DNA of 64,000 bases, taken from contig CAVQWS010000003.1 in the NCBI GenBank assembly GCA_963717725.1, positions 248,001 to 312,000 on the forward strand, read 5' to 3'. Shown piece after piece: positions 25,286 to 32,867 of the stretch; positions within the stretch are counted from its first letter, which is position 1; every line of letters starts with the position of its first letter. A program made the translations under genes and the position numbers. Origin of the DNA: AC-32 sp963717725 (GTDB lineage: Bacteria > Actinomycetota > Thermoleophilia > Gaiellales > Gaiellaceae). The notes beneath the pieces were generated by a model. The model searched no databases, had not been told where the DNA came from, and saw only the letters and a program-made list of their open reading frames with translations.

Positions 25286-25307
25286 GCTCCCAGGATACGC
25301 CGCTCGT

Positions 25308-25748
25308 TTACTGACGCACTAACAGGAAGCTACGTATTCGGCCATCGCGCGCCGGTTCCGCGACCGCACGCGTAGCGCGATCCCGAGCCGGATCGCGAGG
25401 ACGATCCCGACGAGCACGAGGATCTCGATCAGAGCCCAGTGCGTGCCGCCGATGCCCTGCTTTGAGGAGTGCGCTGGCCACTCCCTTTCGCTGCGCGCTC
25501 GGGTCCACCGCGAGTCCTGAGATCATCAACACGTGTGTGTTGGACGCGAACGGTGTCGGCGGCCTCAGCACGAGAAAACCGGCAACCCGATCGTCGAGCA
25601 CCGCGACGAGCACTTCCTCGGGCCGATCGTTCTTGAACGGGCGCGGCGGGAAGACGCTCGGCGAGACTTCTTGCGACGCCGTCTCCTGCTCGATTCTCGC
25701 GAGGGCGTCCTCGTCGCTCATTTCAGCCGCTCGGATCACGATTGACAC
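25308..25748 (-). pseudogene. Truncated GNAT acetyltransferase with an out-of-family tail
   Basis: The first 95 residues are a good GNAT N-terminus: IRAAEMSDEDALARIEQETA and the motif A start MISGLAVDPSAQRKGVASALLKAG. After that the family similarity ends and the frame continues as Arg/Asp-rich sequence (HRRHALGSDRDPRARRDRPR) typical of a wrong frame. In another frame the same stretch (about 25319-25459) encodes GIGGTHWALIEILVLVGIVL and a basic tail, which looks like the end of an unrelated membrane protein. The gene therefore seems to be a chimera made by deletion, with the acetyl-CoA site cut through the middle. Confidence 0.55.
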
Positions 25749-25987
25749 CGAGGCATCGTGTCACGGCACGGGCGCCGCCGACTGTAGGCGCGGCGGTAAT
25801 GCTCGCGGCGCCGCTCGCGGCTTTAGATCTCCCGCTCAAGGTGCTGGTTTGGGAGGACGGGAAGGGAGCGGTCGCCGTGAGCTACAACGCACCGGAGTTC
25901 CTGGCCGAGCGGTACCACATCGAGGGTGCCGCGCGTGCGCCCTTCGACGCAGTTGCGTCGATCGTTGAAGAGGTTGTCGGTCCATAA
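25742..25987 (+). pseudogene. C-terminal remnant of a DUF302 protein
   Basis: The segment AALDLPLKVLVWEDGKGAVA followed by VSYNAPEFLAERYHI and AVASIVEEVV matches the C-terminal half of DUF302 domain proteins. The N-terminal 50-60 residues of the domain are missing and the upstream codons (MTPRHRVTARAPPTVGA) are unrelated. Its first bases overlap the start of the truncated GNAT gene on the other strand. I read it as a remnant; expression of the short product is unlikely. Confidence 0.5.
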
Positions 25988-26077
25988 CTTGAGCTGATCC
26001 GCGCGGGCCGAGCCGGAGTCTTGCGCCTCAGCGGCGTGTGGGCGAGCGCTCGGCGTCACGGGGCCGTGAGGCCCGAG

Positions 26078-26644
26078 CTAGGTCGTGCGGCGCTCCCATT
26101 GCGCGCGCGTCATCTCGTATTCGACTTCGCCCTCGTTCATGCCCTCCACGCGCGCGGTCATGGAGGTCGGGAAGGTCCGCACATAGCTGAGACCGATCCG
26201 CTCCATCACGGCCCGCGAGCCGGCGTTGACGGTCATCGTCTGGGCGATGATCCGGTCGAGCCCGACGTCGTCGAAGCCGTAGCGCACCAGTTCCCGCGCC
26301 CCCTCAGAGGCGAGCCCCTTACGCCAATGGCGCGGCAGGAGCCGGAAGCCCAGGTCGGCCACGCCCGGGTCGTCGGGCTGGTCAGGGCCGTGGGCGGGCT
26401 GAAGGGTCCACCAGCCGACGAATTCGTCGTCGACCAGGCCGACCCAGAACCCGAGTCCGTCCACCTTCTCCGCGGCGGCCAGCCGGCGCGCGTGGCCGCC
26501 CTCGACCTCCTCGCGTGTGCTCGCTTGACCGCTGAGGTAGCGCATCACCTCAGGATCCGAGTCGAGCTCGACCTCCCACTCCAGGTGCTGGTCGGCGAGT
26601 GGCACTAGTGTGAGCCGCTCGCTCTGCAGGGTCTGCTGAGGCAC
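26078..26644 (-). CDS. GNAT family acetyltransferase (RimJ/RimL-like)
   Basis: A 188-residue acetyltransferase beginning MPQQTLQSERLTLVPLADQH, the LxLxPL start of RimJ/RimL-type proteins. The acetyl-CoA motif is FRLLPRHWRKGLASEGAREL (about 101-120), followed by DRIIAQTMTVNAGSRAVMER and IGLSYVRTF. Substrates in this branch range from ribosomal protein N-termini to small molecules. The start is an ATG at 26644; repeat copy 8 lies 40 bases upstream. Confidence 0.88.
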   Translation of the reverse strand: MPQQTLQSERLTLVPLADQHLEWEVELDSDPEVMRYLSGQASTREEVEGGHARRLAAAEKVDGLGFWVGLVDDEFVGWWTLQPAHGPDQPDDPGVADLGFRLLPRHWRKGLASEGARELVRYGFDDVGLDRIIAQTMTVNAGSRAVMERIGLSYVRTFPTSMTARVEGMNEGEVEYEMTRAQWERRTT

Positions 26645-26683
26645 GGGGCTCGATCATGCCGCACCCCTCCGGCTCCCCTTCAA

Positions 26684-26707
26684 GTGACATTCCCGCACGC
26701 TGGCCCA
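26684..26707 (+). repeat. 24-nt dispersed repeat, copy 8 (canonical, C variant)
   Basis: GTGACATTCCCG, C, ACGCTGGCCCA, followed by GGCGAG. It lies between two minus-strand genes, the RimJ-like gene and the SnoaL-like gene. Confidence 0.85.
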
Positions 26708-26725
26708 GGCGAGCACGCCCGCCGT

Positions 26726-27127
26726 TCAGACCTTCGGTGACTCCTGCGGTTCAGAGCCGCCCCAATAGAGCCAGCGCCAGCCGCCGTCGTCGAGCCCGAA
26801 GACTCCGGTGGTCCAGTACGGCACCAACTCTTCTCCGCCCTCTCGTACGACACGAACCGATCCCAAGATCTGCGCCCAAGCAACCTCGTCGCGTCGCCAA
26901 ACGGTCACTTGCTCCGCGGCCCACCGGAAGCCCAACGAGGACACAACAGTCGCCGCACCGACCACCTCGTCCGGCCCCCTCCATAGCTCGCCCTGCCCTG
27001 ACCCTGCGATCGCGATGTCGTCTGCCCCGAAGATCTCCGCGACATTCGACCCCGGCGTCGACATCGCCTCGTACGTTGCGTCGATAAGCGCTCTGATCTC
27101 GCGGCCGGTCCGCTCGTCCGCCAGCAT
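26726..27127 (-). CDS. SnoaL/NTF2-like domain protein
   Basis: A 133-residue single-domain protein of the NTF2 superfamily. It has the helical start TGREIRALIDATYEAMSTPG, then PDEVVGAATVVSSLGFRWAA and the strands EQVTVWRRDEVAWAQILG and RWLYWGGSEPQE. This layout fits the SnoaL_3 branch (ketosteroid isomerase-like). No catalytic residues can be assigned. It is flanked by repeat copies 8 and 9 and is alone in its module. Confidence 0.7.
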   Translation of the reverse strand: MLADERTGREIRALIDATYEAMSTPGSNVAEIFGADDIAIAGSGQGELWRGPDEVVGAATVVSSLGFRWAAEQVTVWRRDEVAWAQILGSVRVVREGGEELVPYWTTGVFGLDDGGWRWLYWGGSEPQESPKV

Positions 27128-27188
27128 GTGCGGACCCTACTCGACGCCAGTGGCGCAATTAGGGTCGGCTCGGCGTGAGCGTCCGTCG

Positions 27189-27212
27189 GGGGACATTGCT
27201 GAACGCTGGGAC
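27189..27212 (+). repeat. 24-nt dispersed repeat, copy 9 (degenerate)
   Basis: GGGGACATTGCTG then AACGCTGGGACA. It keeps GACATT and AACGCTGG at the right spacing. It is the last copy seen in the window. Confidence 0.6.
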
Positions 27213-27313
27213 ACTCGGCCGTTGCCTACGCCATGCCAGCCGGTGAGCACGACCGTCCGGCCCCGCGCGAGGACGCGCCGATTCCTAGGTCGCTAGGCTG
27301 TCGCTGACCGATC

Positions 27314-28234
27314 GTGCGCGTCGCAGGGATCGAAGAATTCGGTGGCGGTGTGACGGTGCTGGAGGTGCCTGACCCTCGCGCACCGGGCACCGGCGAAGTT
27401 CTGATCGAGGTCAAGGCCGCCGGTGTCGGCAGTTGGGATGAGTTCGCCCGGACTGGCCGTTGGGATCTGGGACGAGGGCCGCCGATGGCGCTCGGCGTCG
27501 AGGCGGCAGGGGTGGTTACGGCCTTGGGTGCCGGGCTCGAGGGGTGGTCGGTCGGTGATCCGGTGTTCACCCATCCGCTCCCACTCGCGGAGCAAGGATG
27601 CTGGGCGCCGTGGCTCGTGGCCGAGGCCGCCTTGCTCGCCCCCAAACCGGCGGAGATTTCGTGGACGCATGCCGCTGCGTTCCCGGTCCCGGCACTGACC
27701 GCGGTTCAGGTGCTGGACGAAGGCCTGCGCGTGAACCGCGGCGAGCGGCTGCTCGTGAACGGAGCGGGCGGAGCCACCGGAACGTTGATCGTCTCGATGG
27801 CAGCTCTCCGCGGTGTCGAGGTGATCGCGACGGCGGGACCGAGAAGTCGCGAGCGGGTAATCGGTTCCGGAGCCGCGACGGTGATCGACTACCACGACCC
27901 GGACTGGACGGCTCAGGTCGTGGCGGCGACGGCCGGCCATGGTGTCGATGCCGCTGCCAACGCGGCGCCCGACGGTGCGGCGGTCGCGCTCGCGGCGGTT
28001 CGAGACGGCGGTCGTCTGGTCACGATCACTTCCGACCCGCCCGACAGCGAGCGAGGAATCGAAGTCGTCTCGCTGTACGTGCGCCCCGACGGGGAGCAGC
28101 TCGCGGGCGCCGGTCAAGATTTGGCCACCGGCCGGCTCGACTTCGAGCTCGGCGCGTCTTTCCCCCTCGCGGAGGCCGACGCGGCACTCGCTCACGCCGT
28201 TGCAGAAGGCGGAGCCGTTGCGCTCGAGGTCTAG
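27314..28234 (+). CDS. MDR family NADP-dependent oxidoreductase
   Basis: A 306-residue zinc-free medium-chain reductase. The N-terminal domain carries MALGVEAAGVVTALGAGLEG (about 56-75) and the cofactor motif is LVNGAGGATGTLIVSMAALR (about 150-169), followed by strand-loop-Gly motifs and IDYHDPDW. It resembles quinone oxidoreductases and zeta-crystallin-like proteins. The start is a GTG at 27314. The stop TAG forms a CTAG shared with a small convergent frame. Confidence 0.85.
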   Translation: MRVAGIEEFGGGVTVLEVPDPRAPGTGEVLIEVKAAGVGSWDEFARTGRWDLGRGPPMALGVEAAGVVTALGAGLEGWSVGDPVFTHPLPLAEQGCWAPWLVAEAALLAPKPAEISWTHAAAFPVPALTAVQVLDEGLRVNRGERLLVNGAGGATGTLIVSMAALRGVEVIATAGPRSRERVIGSGAATVIDYHDPDWTAQVVAATAGHGVDAAANAAPDGAAVALAAVRDGGRLVTITSDPPDSERGIEVVSLYVRPDGEQLAGAGQDLATGRLDFELGASFPLAEADAALAHAVAEGGAVALEV

Positions 28235-28419
28235 CTCCTTGCCGGCGACCGGTCTGCAAGCTTTCTCAGCCGATCAGACCGGTCGGCTGCGAAGCGGACG
28301 AGCTCGACCTCGTTCGGTGTCAGTTTGGCACCGCTCTCTGTCCGTTCGATCTGTGAGCGCAGATGCTCCTTGACAGCGAGAGCCGTGAAGTTCCGGAAAA
28401 AGTAGCGGAGCCCTTTCAA
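28231..28419 (-). CDS. Possible small protein of 62 residues (TTG start)
   Basis: A frame starting with TTG at 28419 encodes a basic helical protein containing FFRNFTALAVKEHLRSQIER and NEVELVRFAADRSDRLRKLA. The heptad-like spacing and charge pattern look protein-like, and its stop shares CTAG with the convergent MDR gene, but the start codon is weak and the base composition is more AT-rich than the neighbours. It may be a real small gene or the end of an older one. Confidence 0.3.
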   Translation of the reverse strand: MKGLRYFFRNFTALAVKEHLRSQIERTESGAKLTPNEVELVRFAADRSDRLRKLADRSPARS

Positions 28420-28468
28420 CGCCCTGGAAGGATAAGGCGGCCTCGTTGGCGTTGCCTACTGCCAAGAA

Positions 28469-29071
28469 TCATCGCCTAGCCGGCGCGTAAGCAGACCAGA
28501 GCAGGAGGTCGAGAATGCGCACCGCGGTCAGCGGCGGGTATCCGCGATCCGCAAGGTCACGCTGGATCTGCCGCAAGGCGCCAAGGTTTCGATCCAGATC
28601 TTGCTTGTAGCTTCCGACAAGGGTCGTCGCGCGCTCCCCGAACGGCAAGGTCTTCGGCTCATCCGCCGCGAGGTACGCCTGCACGACGCTGTCCAGCATC
28701 GGTATGAGCGCACGGCGCTTCGGGTGCAGGGCCTTCGTCATCTTCGAGAAACCGACACCGGAGATGTCCGCGAAGGCATCGAAGAGCCGCGTCAGCGGAC
28801 GCCAGGGAATCGACTCTTCGGCGTCCGCCAGCGACGCTTCGGGTGCAATCGAGCGCAAGGCGCGCTCGATCCGGCGGCGGCGGTCGAGGATCGCCGCGAT
28901 CTGGGCAGCGGAGATGCGCGCGCCGCCGCGGTTCGCGTGCCGCAGGTCGCTCTCGTCGAAGGAGCCGGGCCGCGAGTCACGCGCGTCGTATCCCGGGTAC
29001 GCCTCGACGAACCCGATCGTCACGCCGAGCGGATCGTCGAGCTCGACGCCCCCGCGCAACACGATCTTCAC
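28469..29071 (-). CDS. Hypothetical protein of 200 residues (DUF6308-like)
   Basis: Starts at a GTG at 29071 overlapping the stop of the ABC permease gene (GTGA). The protein has a short N-terminal part ending YDARDSRPGSFDESDLRHAN and a helical body with ILDRRRRIERALRSIAP, MTKALHPKRRALIPMLDSVV and LVGSYKQDLDRNLGALRQIQ. The pattern resembles the actinobacterial DUF6308 family, which I name from memory and with moderate certainty. It is the last gene of the transporter operon by overlap, though a transport role is not evident. Confidence 0.65.
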   Translation of the reverse strand: MKIVLRGGVELDDPLGVTIGFVEAYPGYDARDSRPGSFDESDLRHANRGGARISAAQIAAILDRRRRIERALRSIAPEASLADAEESIPWRPLTRLFDAFADISGVGFSKMTKALHPKRRALIPMLDSVVQAYLAADEPKTLPFGERATTLVGSYKQDLDRNLGALRQIQRDLADRGYPPLTAVRILDLLLWSAYAPARR

Positions 29072-29841
29072 TGTGCGACGACGCGCCGGTACTTCCACGC
29101 TGAGAGCGGCGCGAAGACGGCGATGATCCCGAGCGTCCAGGCCAGCGCTAGCAAGACGTTGTTCTCGGCCGGGATGCCGAGGAACAGCGCGCGGGCTGCG
29201 TTCACCATGTACGTGAACGGGTTGTGCTCGGCGATCGGCTGGAGCCAGCTCGGCATCGTGTCGACCGGGACGAACGCCGACGAGACGAACGTGATCGGGA
29301 ACAGGATCGTGAAGCCCCACGCGTTCGCTGCCTCCGGCGATGACGACGAGAGCCCGATGAAGGCAAACACCCACGAGAACGCGTAGCCGATCAGCAGGAG
29401 CAGCAGGATCCCGGCAACGACCTCCCCCACGCTGCTCGAGAAGTTGAACCCGATCAGCAGCCCGACGGAGAACATCACGATCAGCTGGAAGATGTTGGTG
29501 ACGACGTCCCCCAGCGTGCGACCGGTCAGGAGCGCCGAGCGGGTCATCGGCAGCGACCGGAACCTGTCGATCAGCCCTTTCTTCAGGTCGTCCGCCAGCC
29601 CGAGCGCCGTCACGAAGCCTCCGAAGACGATCGACTGGACGATGATCCCGGGGATCAGGAAGTCGACGTAGTCCAAGCCGGGCGTGTTGATCGCCCCGCC
29701 GAAGACGTAGACGAAGAGCAGCACGAACAGGATCGGCTGCACCGTGAAGCCGACGAGCAGGTCCGGCTGGCGCGGGATCCGCAGCAGACTCCGCTTCGCG
29801 AGGACGAGCGTGTCGGAGATGCCGTAGCGAAGCGCCTTCAC
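29068..29841 (-). CDS. ABC-2 type transporter permease (DrrB-like)
   Basis: A 257-residue permease with six membrane helices, including QPILFVLLFVYVFGGAI, LIVMFSVGLLIGFNF and GFTILFPITFVSSAFVP. The conserved DLKKGLIDRFRSLPMTRSAL between helices 2 and 3 and the HNPFTYMVNAARALFLG block near the end are typical of the DrrB/daunorubicin-resistance permease family. It should dimerise and pair with the ATPase encoded just upstream, whose stop overlaps its start by 4 bases. Likely substrates are hydrophobic drugs or lipids. Confidence 0.9.
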   Translation of the reverse strand: MKALRYGISDTLVLAKRSLLRIPRQPDLLVGFTVQPILFVLLFVYVFGGAINTPGLDYVDFLIPGIIVQSIVFGGFVTALGLADDLKKGLIDRFRSLPMTRSALLTGRTLGDVVTNIFQLIVMFSVGLLIGFNFSSSVGEVVAGILLLLLIGYAFSWVFAFIGLSSSSPEAANAWGFTILFPITFVSSAFVPVDTMPSWLQPIAEHNPFTYMVNAARALFLGIPAENNVLLALAWTLGIIAVFAPLSAWKYRRVVAQ

Positions 29842-30812
29842 CGAGCCTGAGCCTCCACTTCGTCGCCCTCCTGCTCGGCCGCATGCCCGGTCAGTTTGAG
29901 GAAGACGTCGTCGAGCGTCGGGGTGCTGACGGAGATGTCGTCGATCGCGATGCCGGCGTCGTCGAGCCGCCGGACGGCATCGGCGATCGTTCCGCGACGC
30001 TGGGCGACCGGGACGCGGACCGATCCGTCCTCGAGGAACGGGCGGTCGCTGGCGATCGAGGCCAGAGCGCCGACGGCCTCTTCCCCACGCCGTTCGTCGC
30101 AGAGATGGATGTCGAGTCGCTCGCCGCCGACCTGGCCTTTCAGCTCGGCGGGCGTCCCTTCCGCGATCACCAGGCCCTGGTCGATCACGGCGATGCGATC
30201 GGCCAGCCGGTCGGCCTCGTCGAGGACCTGCGTGGTGAGCAGCACCGTCGTGCCCCCCGAGACGAGCGCCTCGATCGCGTCCCAGAGCTCGATGCGGCTG
30301 CGGATGTCGAGGCCGGTGGTTGGCTCGTCGAGGAACAGCACCGGCGGCCGGGCAACCAGCGCGGCGGCCAGGTCGAGGCGCCGGCGCATCCCGCCCGAGT
30401 ACGTGCGGACGAGCCGGTCGGCGGCGTCGGAGAGGTCGAAGGAGGCCAGGAGCTCCCGCGCGCGAGCACCCGGTTGCCCCCGGCCGAGGTGGTAGAGCTT
30501 GCCGACCATCTCGAGGTTCTCGAACCCGGTCAGGTTCTCGTCCACGGCGGCGTACTGGCCGGCGAGCCCGATGTGCTCGCGCACCTTGGCGGCGTCGCGG
30601 ACGACGTCGTAGCCCGCAACGCGCGCGGAGCCATCGTCGGGCAGCAGCAGGGTCGTCAGGATGCGGACAGCCGTCGTCTTACCGGCCCCGTTCGGGCCGA
30701 GCAACCCGAAGACGCTTCCCGGCTCGACGCGGAGATCAACACCTCGAAGCGCGTGAACGTTGCTGTAGCTCTTGCGCAGCCCAGCGGTCTCGACGGCGGG
30801 AGTGCTGTGCAC
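29838..30812 (-). CDS. ABC transporter ATP-binding protein (DrrA-like)
   Basis: A 324-residue ATPase. Walker A is GLLGPNGAGKTTAVRIL (about 36-52), the ABC signature is TYSGGMRRRLDLAAAL (about 138-153), Walker B is VLFLDEPTTGLD (about 160-171), and the H-loop region reads VLLTTQVLDEADRLADRI. The C-terminal extension of about 90 residues ending DDISVSTPTLDDVFLKLTGH is characteristic of the DrrA family, in which it contacts the permease. It drives export in complex with the product of the downstream gene. Confidence 0.92.
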   Translation of the reverse strand: MHSTPAVETAGLRKSYSNVHALRGVDLRVEPGSVFGLLGPNGAGKTTAVRILTTLLLPDDGSARVAGYDVVRDAAKVREHIGLAGQYAAVDENLTGFENLEMVGKLYHLGRGQPGARARELLASFDLSDAADRLVRTYSGGMRRRLDLAAALVARPPVLFLDEPTTGLDIRSRIELWDAIEALVSGGTTVLLTTQVLDEADRLADRIAVIDQGLVIAEGTPAELKGQVGGERLDIHLCDERRGEEAVGALASIASDRPFLEDGSVRVPVAQRRGTIADAVRRLDDAGIAIDDISVSTPTLDDVFLKLTGHAAEQEGDEVEAQAR

Positions 30813-30904
30813 CTTCTCTACGCTAGCTGTCGCAGCCGGTGATCAACCTTGCCCGACTCGGCTACGGGGTGGTCGCGACGAACGATCGGATGATGGTCGT
30901 GCAG

Positions 30905-31507
30905 CTAGGCGAGAGGCCCGTTAGTACCCGCCGCAGGAGTCAACGGGCCCGTCTCGAGAGCGAACGGCGGATAGCGGCCGACGAGCGAGGAGAGGTAGGC
31001 CAGCAGGCAGGCCTCCCAACGGACGAGTCCGAGCAAAAATCTCCAGAGGCTGTCCGGATAGCGCTCATGTACGAGTACGAAGACGACTGCGATCACCCAG
31101 ACGATCGCACCGACGAAGGCGAGGATTGCGAACACGAACAGGCTCGGGATCGCGTACAGAATGCGGAGGAGCGCCGAGCCCGTGGTCGGCGACCCGGACC
31201 GGTCGACCTCGAAGCGAACCGGCTGTTCGCCTGCGCCCGGCAAGCGGTCGGTGAGCAGCGCCAGGTAGGCGACCACGGCCACGATCCAGCCGAGGACACG
31301 GGTGAACGTCGGGCCGTCCTCATCGAGGAAGCGTTGGCCGCCCTTCTGCGAGACGAGAATGGCTGCGGCCACCGGAAGGCCGAGCCAAAGCAGCCCGACA
31401 GGATGCCCAAGCCAACCGATGACGACCAGCAGACCCACGCGAAGGAACAGGTGGGCCCGCTGGAAGACCGGGGGACGCTCGACGTCAAGGGTGACGGAAA
31501 GAGCCAT
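30905..31507 (-). CDS. DUF4389-like membrane protein
   Basis: A 200-residue membrane protein with four to five helices. The second half has ALLRILYAIPSLFVFAILAF, then VFVLVHERYPDSLWRFLLGL and SSLVGRYPPFAL, the pattern of DUF4389 proteins, in which a tyrosine-proline motif follows each helix pair. Function is unknown. It is the last gene of a run on the minus strand: the start is 4 bases after the stop of the NTF2-like gene, so they are cotranscribed. Confidence 0.75.
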   Translation of the reverse strand: MALSVTLDVERPPVFQRAHLFLRVGLLVVIGWLGHPVGLLWLGLPVAAAILVSQKGGQRFLDEDGPTFTRVLGWIVAVVAYLALLTDRLPGAGEQPVRFEVDRSGSPTTGSALLRILYAIPSLFVFAILAFVGAIVWVIAVVFVLVHERYPDSLWRFLLGLVRWEACLLAYLSSLVGRYPPFALETGPLTPAAGTNGPLA

Positions 31508-31511
31508 TGGA

Positions 31512-32351
31512 CTACGCGGGGACCTTGTCGAGCGCGTCGATGTCGGTGTCGAGTCCCTGCAGCAGGGCGAACCGGTGGAACTCGACGTGGCCGGCGAGTT
31601 TCTCCATCAAGGCCGCGAGCGCCGGCGACGGCTCGCCGTAGATCGTCATGTCGTGGTCGTAGGCGAAGTCGCTGAACAGCTTCGCCCTAGCGTCTTGGAC
31701 GTTGTGGGCATGCTCGAACAAGCCGTCGGAGTCCACGTAACCCTCTCGAACCTCGACCTCGGTGCCGTCGTTGCTGAGGAACCAGTCGTAGCGGAGGGTC
31801 TTCGTGTCCTTCTCTCGGGTCTGCCTCATCATCTCGGCCGCCCCCTGCTTGAATCCGTCGAGTTCGCCTTCGCGGACCTTGAGTCGCGCAGCCACCTCGA
31901 ACATGGCCTTCGTGGCTCCGTTGGTGTCGCCCGGTTGCGGGACAAGACCGAACTGGACCGCGGCGGCCATCGTGTCGTAGTACAGGTTGTCGACGACGAT
32001 CTTCCCATCGCGCAGTTGCACGAACTCCATGCCCTTGATCTCCACCCGCTTGCCGGTTGGAGGTAGCTGACTGCCGTCCGGCAGAACGAAGGAGCCGGTG
32101 TGCGTACCCACAAAGGTCCACTCGTCGGCGAACGCGTCGGCCTGCTCGATGTAGCTCTCCACTCTGTGGGCGAGATCGGTGAACCCGTTCAGTTCCTGGG
32201 CGAGGCGCTCGCGGATCGCGCTGCGCCCCTCGAAGATGCCGTCCGGCATTAGTTGGACGGCGTCCTCGGCGTAGAGATCCATGACCGCGTCGAGATCGCC
32301 CGCGTTGTACCGGTCGACATAGCTATCCAGGAGTTTCCTGTTGGCGCTCAT
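31512..32351 (-). CDS. NTF2/SnoaL-like protein with a second alpha-beta domain
   Basis: A 279-residue cytoplasmic protein from the ATG at 32351 with a GAGAGGAG ribosome-binding site. Residues 1-130 are a SnoaL-like domain (LDSYVDRYNAGDLDAVMDLY, FEGRSAIRERLAQELNGF, GKRVEIKGMEFVQLRDGKIV). Residues about 170-275 resemble a dimeric alpha-beta barrel/monooxygenase-like unit (TLRYDWFLSNDGTEVEVREG, YVDSDGLFEHAHN). Such two-domain proteins occur in actinobacteria and have no proven activity. It sits in the middle of the CPBP/CoA-binding operon. Confidence 0.75.
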   Translation of the reverse strand: MSANRKLLDSYVDRYNAGDLDAVMDLYAEDAVQLMPDGIFEGRSAIRERLAQELNGFTDLAHRVESYIEQADAFADEWTFVGTHTGSFVLPDGSQLPPTGKRVEIKGMEFVQLRDGKIVVDNLYYDTMAAAVQFGLVPQPGDTNGATKAMFEVAARLKVREGELDGFKQGAAEMMRQTREKDTKTLRYDWFLSNDGTEVEVREGYVDSDGLFEHAHNVQDARAKLFSDFAYDHDMTIYGEPSPALAALMEKLAGHVEFHRFALLQGLDTDIDALDKVPA

Positions 32352-32370
32352 TCGTCTTCTCCTCTCTGGT

Positions 32371-32841
32371 TCAGACCTGCTTCGGCACCTTGCGGGCGTA
32401 GACGACACGCATAAGCCTGTGCCCGAAATCGGAGGTCGGTTCGAACATCAGCGGACAGCCCCCGTCGATCACGGTGATCCCGTGTTGCCGGCCGTATGTG
32501 GTCGCCGAGTCGGAAACGCTGCCGTTGCCTGGGCCTCGGTGCATCCACACGTGCTTGATGCCGAGCTCGGCACAGTCGCGCATCGTCGTGTCGGCGATCT
32601 CCGGCCGGGTGCCGATCACGACCGCCTCGACGCCGCCGGGGATCGACTTCAGGTCCGGATAGGACCGATCTCCTTCGACCTCCTGGGCGTTCGGGTTGAC
32701 CGCGAAAACCTCATAGCCGCGCTCGCGGAGCCGGCGATACACGTTGTTGCTCCCGTGCGTCTTCGGCGTCCGGGATACCCCCGTGACCGCCACTCGCTTG
32801 CTGGCCAGGAACGAAGATGCGGCCTCCTTGACGCTTTGCAT
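32371..32841 (-). CDS. CoA-binding (YccU-like) protein
   Basis: A 156-residue Rossmann-like protein: the N-terminal RVAVTGVSRTPKTHGSNNVY contains the nucleotide-binding loop, EVFAVNPNAQEVEGDRSYPD follows, then GGVEAVVIGTRPEIADTTMR and ELGIKHVWMHRGPGNGSVS. These are features of the CoA_binding_2 family related to the succinyl-CoA synthetase alpha N-terminus. It begins at 32841 behind GGGAGG. Function not established; it is cotranscribed with the neighbouring stress or membrane genes. Confidence 0.85.
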   Translation of the reverse strand: MQSVKEAASSFLASKRVAVTGVSRTPKTHGSNNVYRRLRERGYEVFAVNPNAQEVEGDRSYPDLKSIPGGVEAVVIGTRPEIADTTMRDCAELGIKHVWMHRGPGNGSVSDSATTYGRQHGITVIDGGCPLMFEPTSDFGHRLMRVVYARKVPKQV

Positions 32842-32867
32842 GGGTCCTCCCTTGGATGAGGCTCTTC

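Noticed and set aside
26039..26059. Possible reverse-strand copy of the 24-nt repeat (reverse complement GTGACGCCGAGCGCTCGCCC).
   Set aside because: It needs a three-base deletion and several mismatches to fit; similarity is near what GC-rich sequence gives by chance.
13100..27212. Interpretation of the repeat series as a CRISPR array or a standard integron.
   Set aside because: Spacing is hundreds to thousands of bases with genes between, no cas genes or leader; no attC core sites or integrase are visible.
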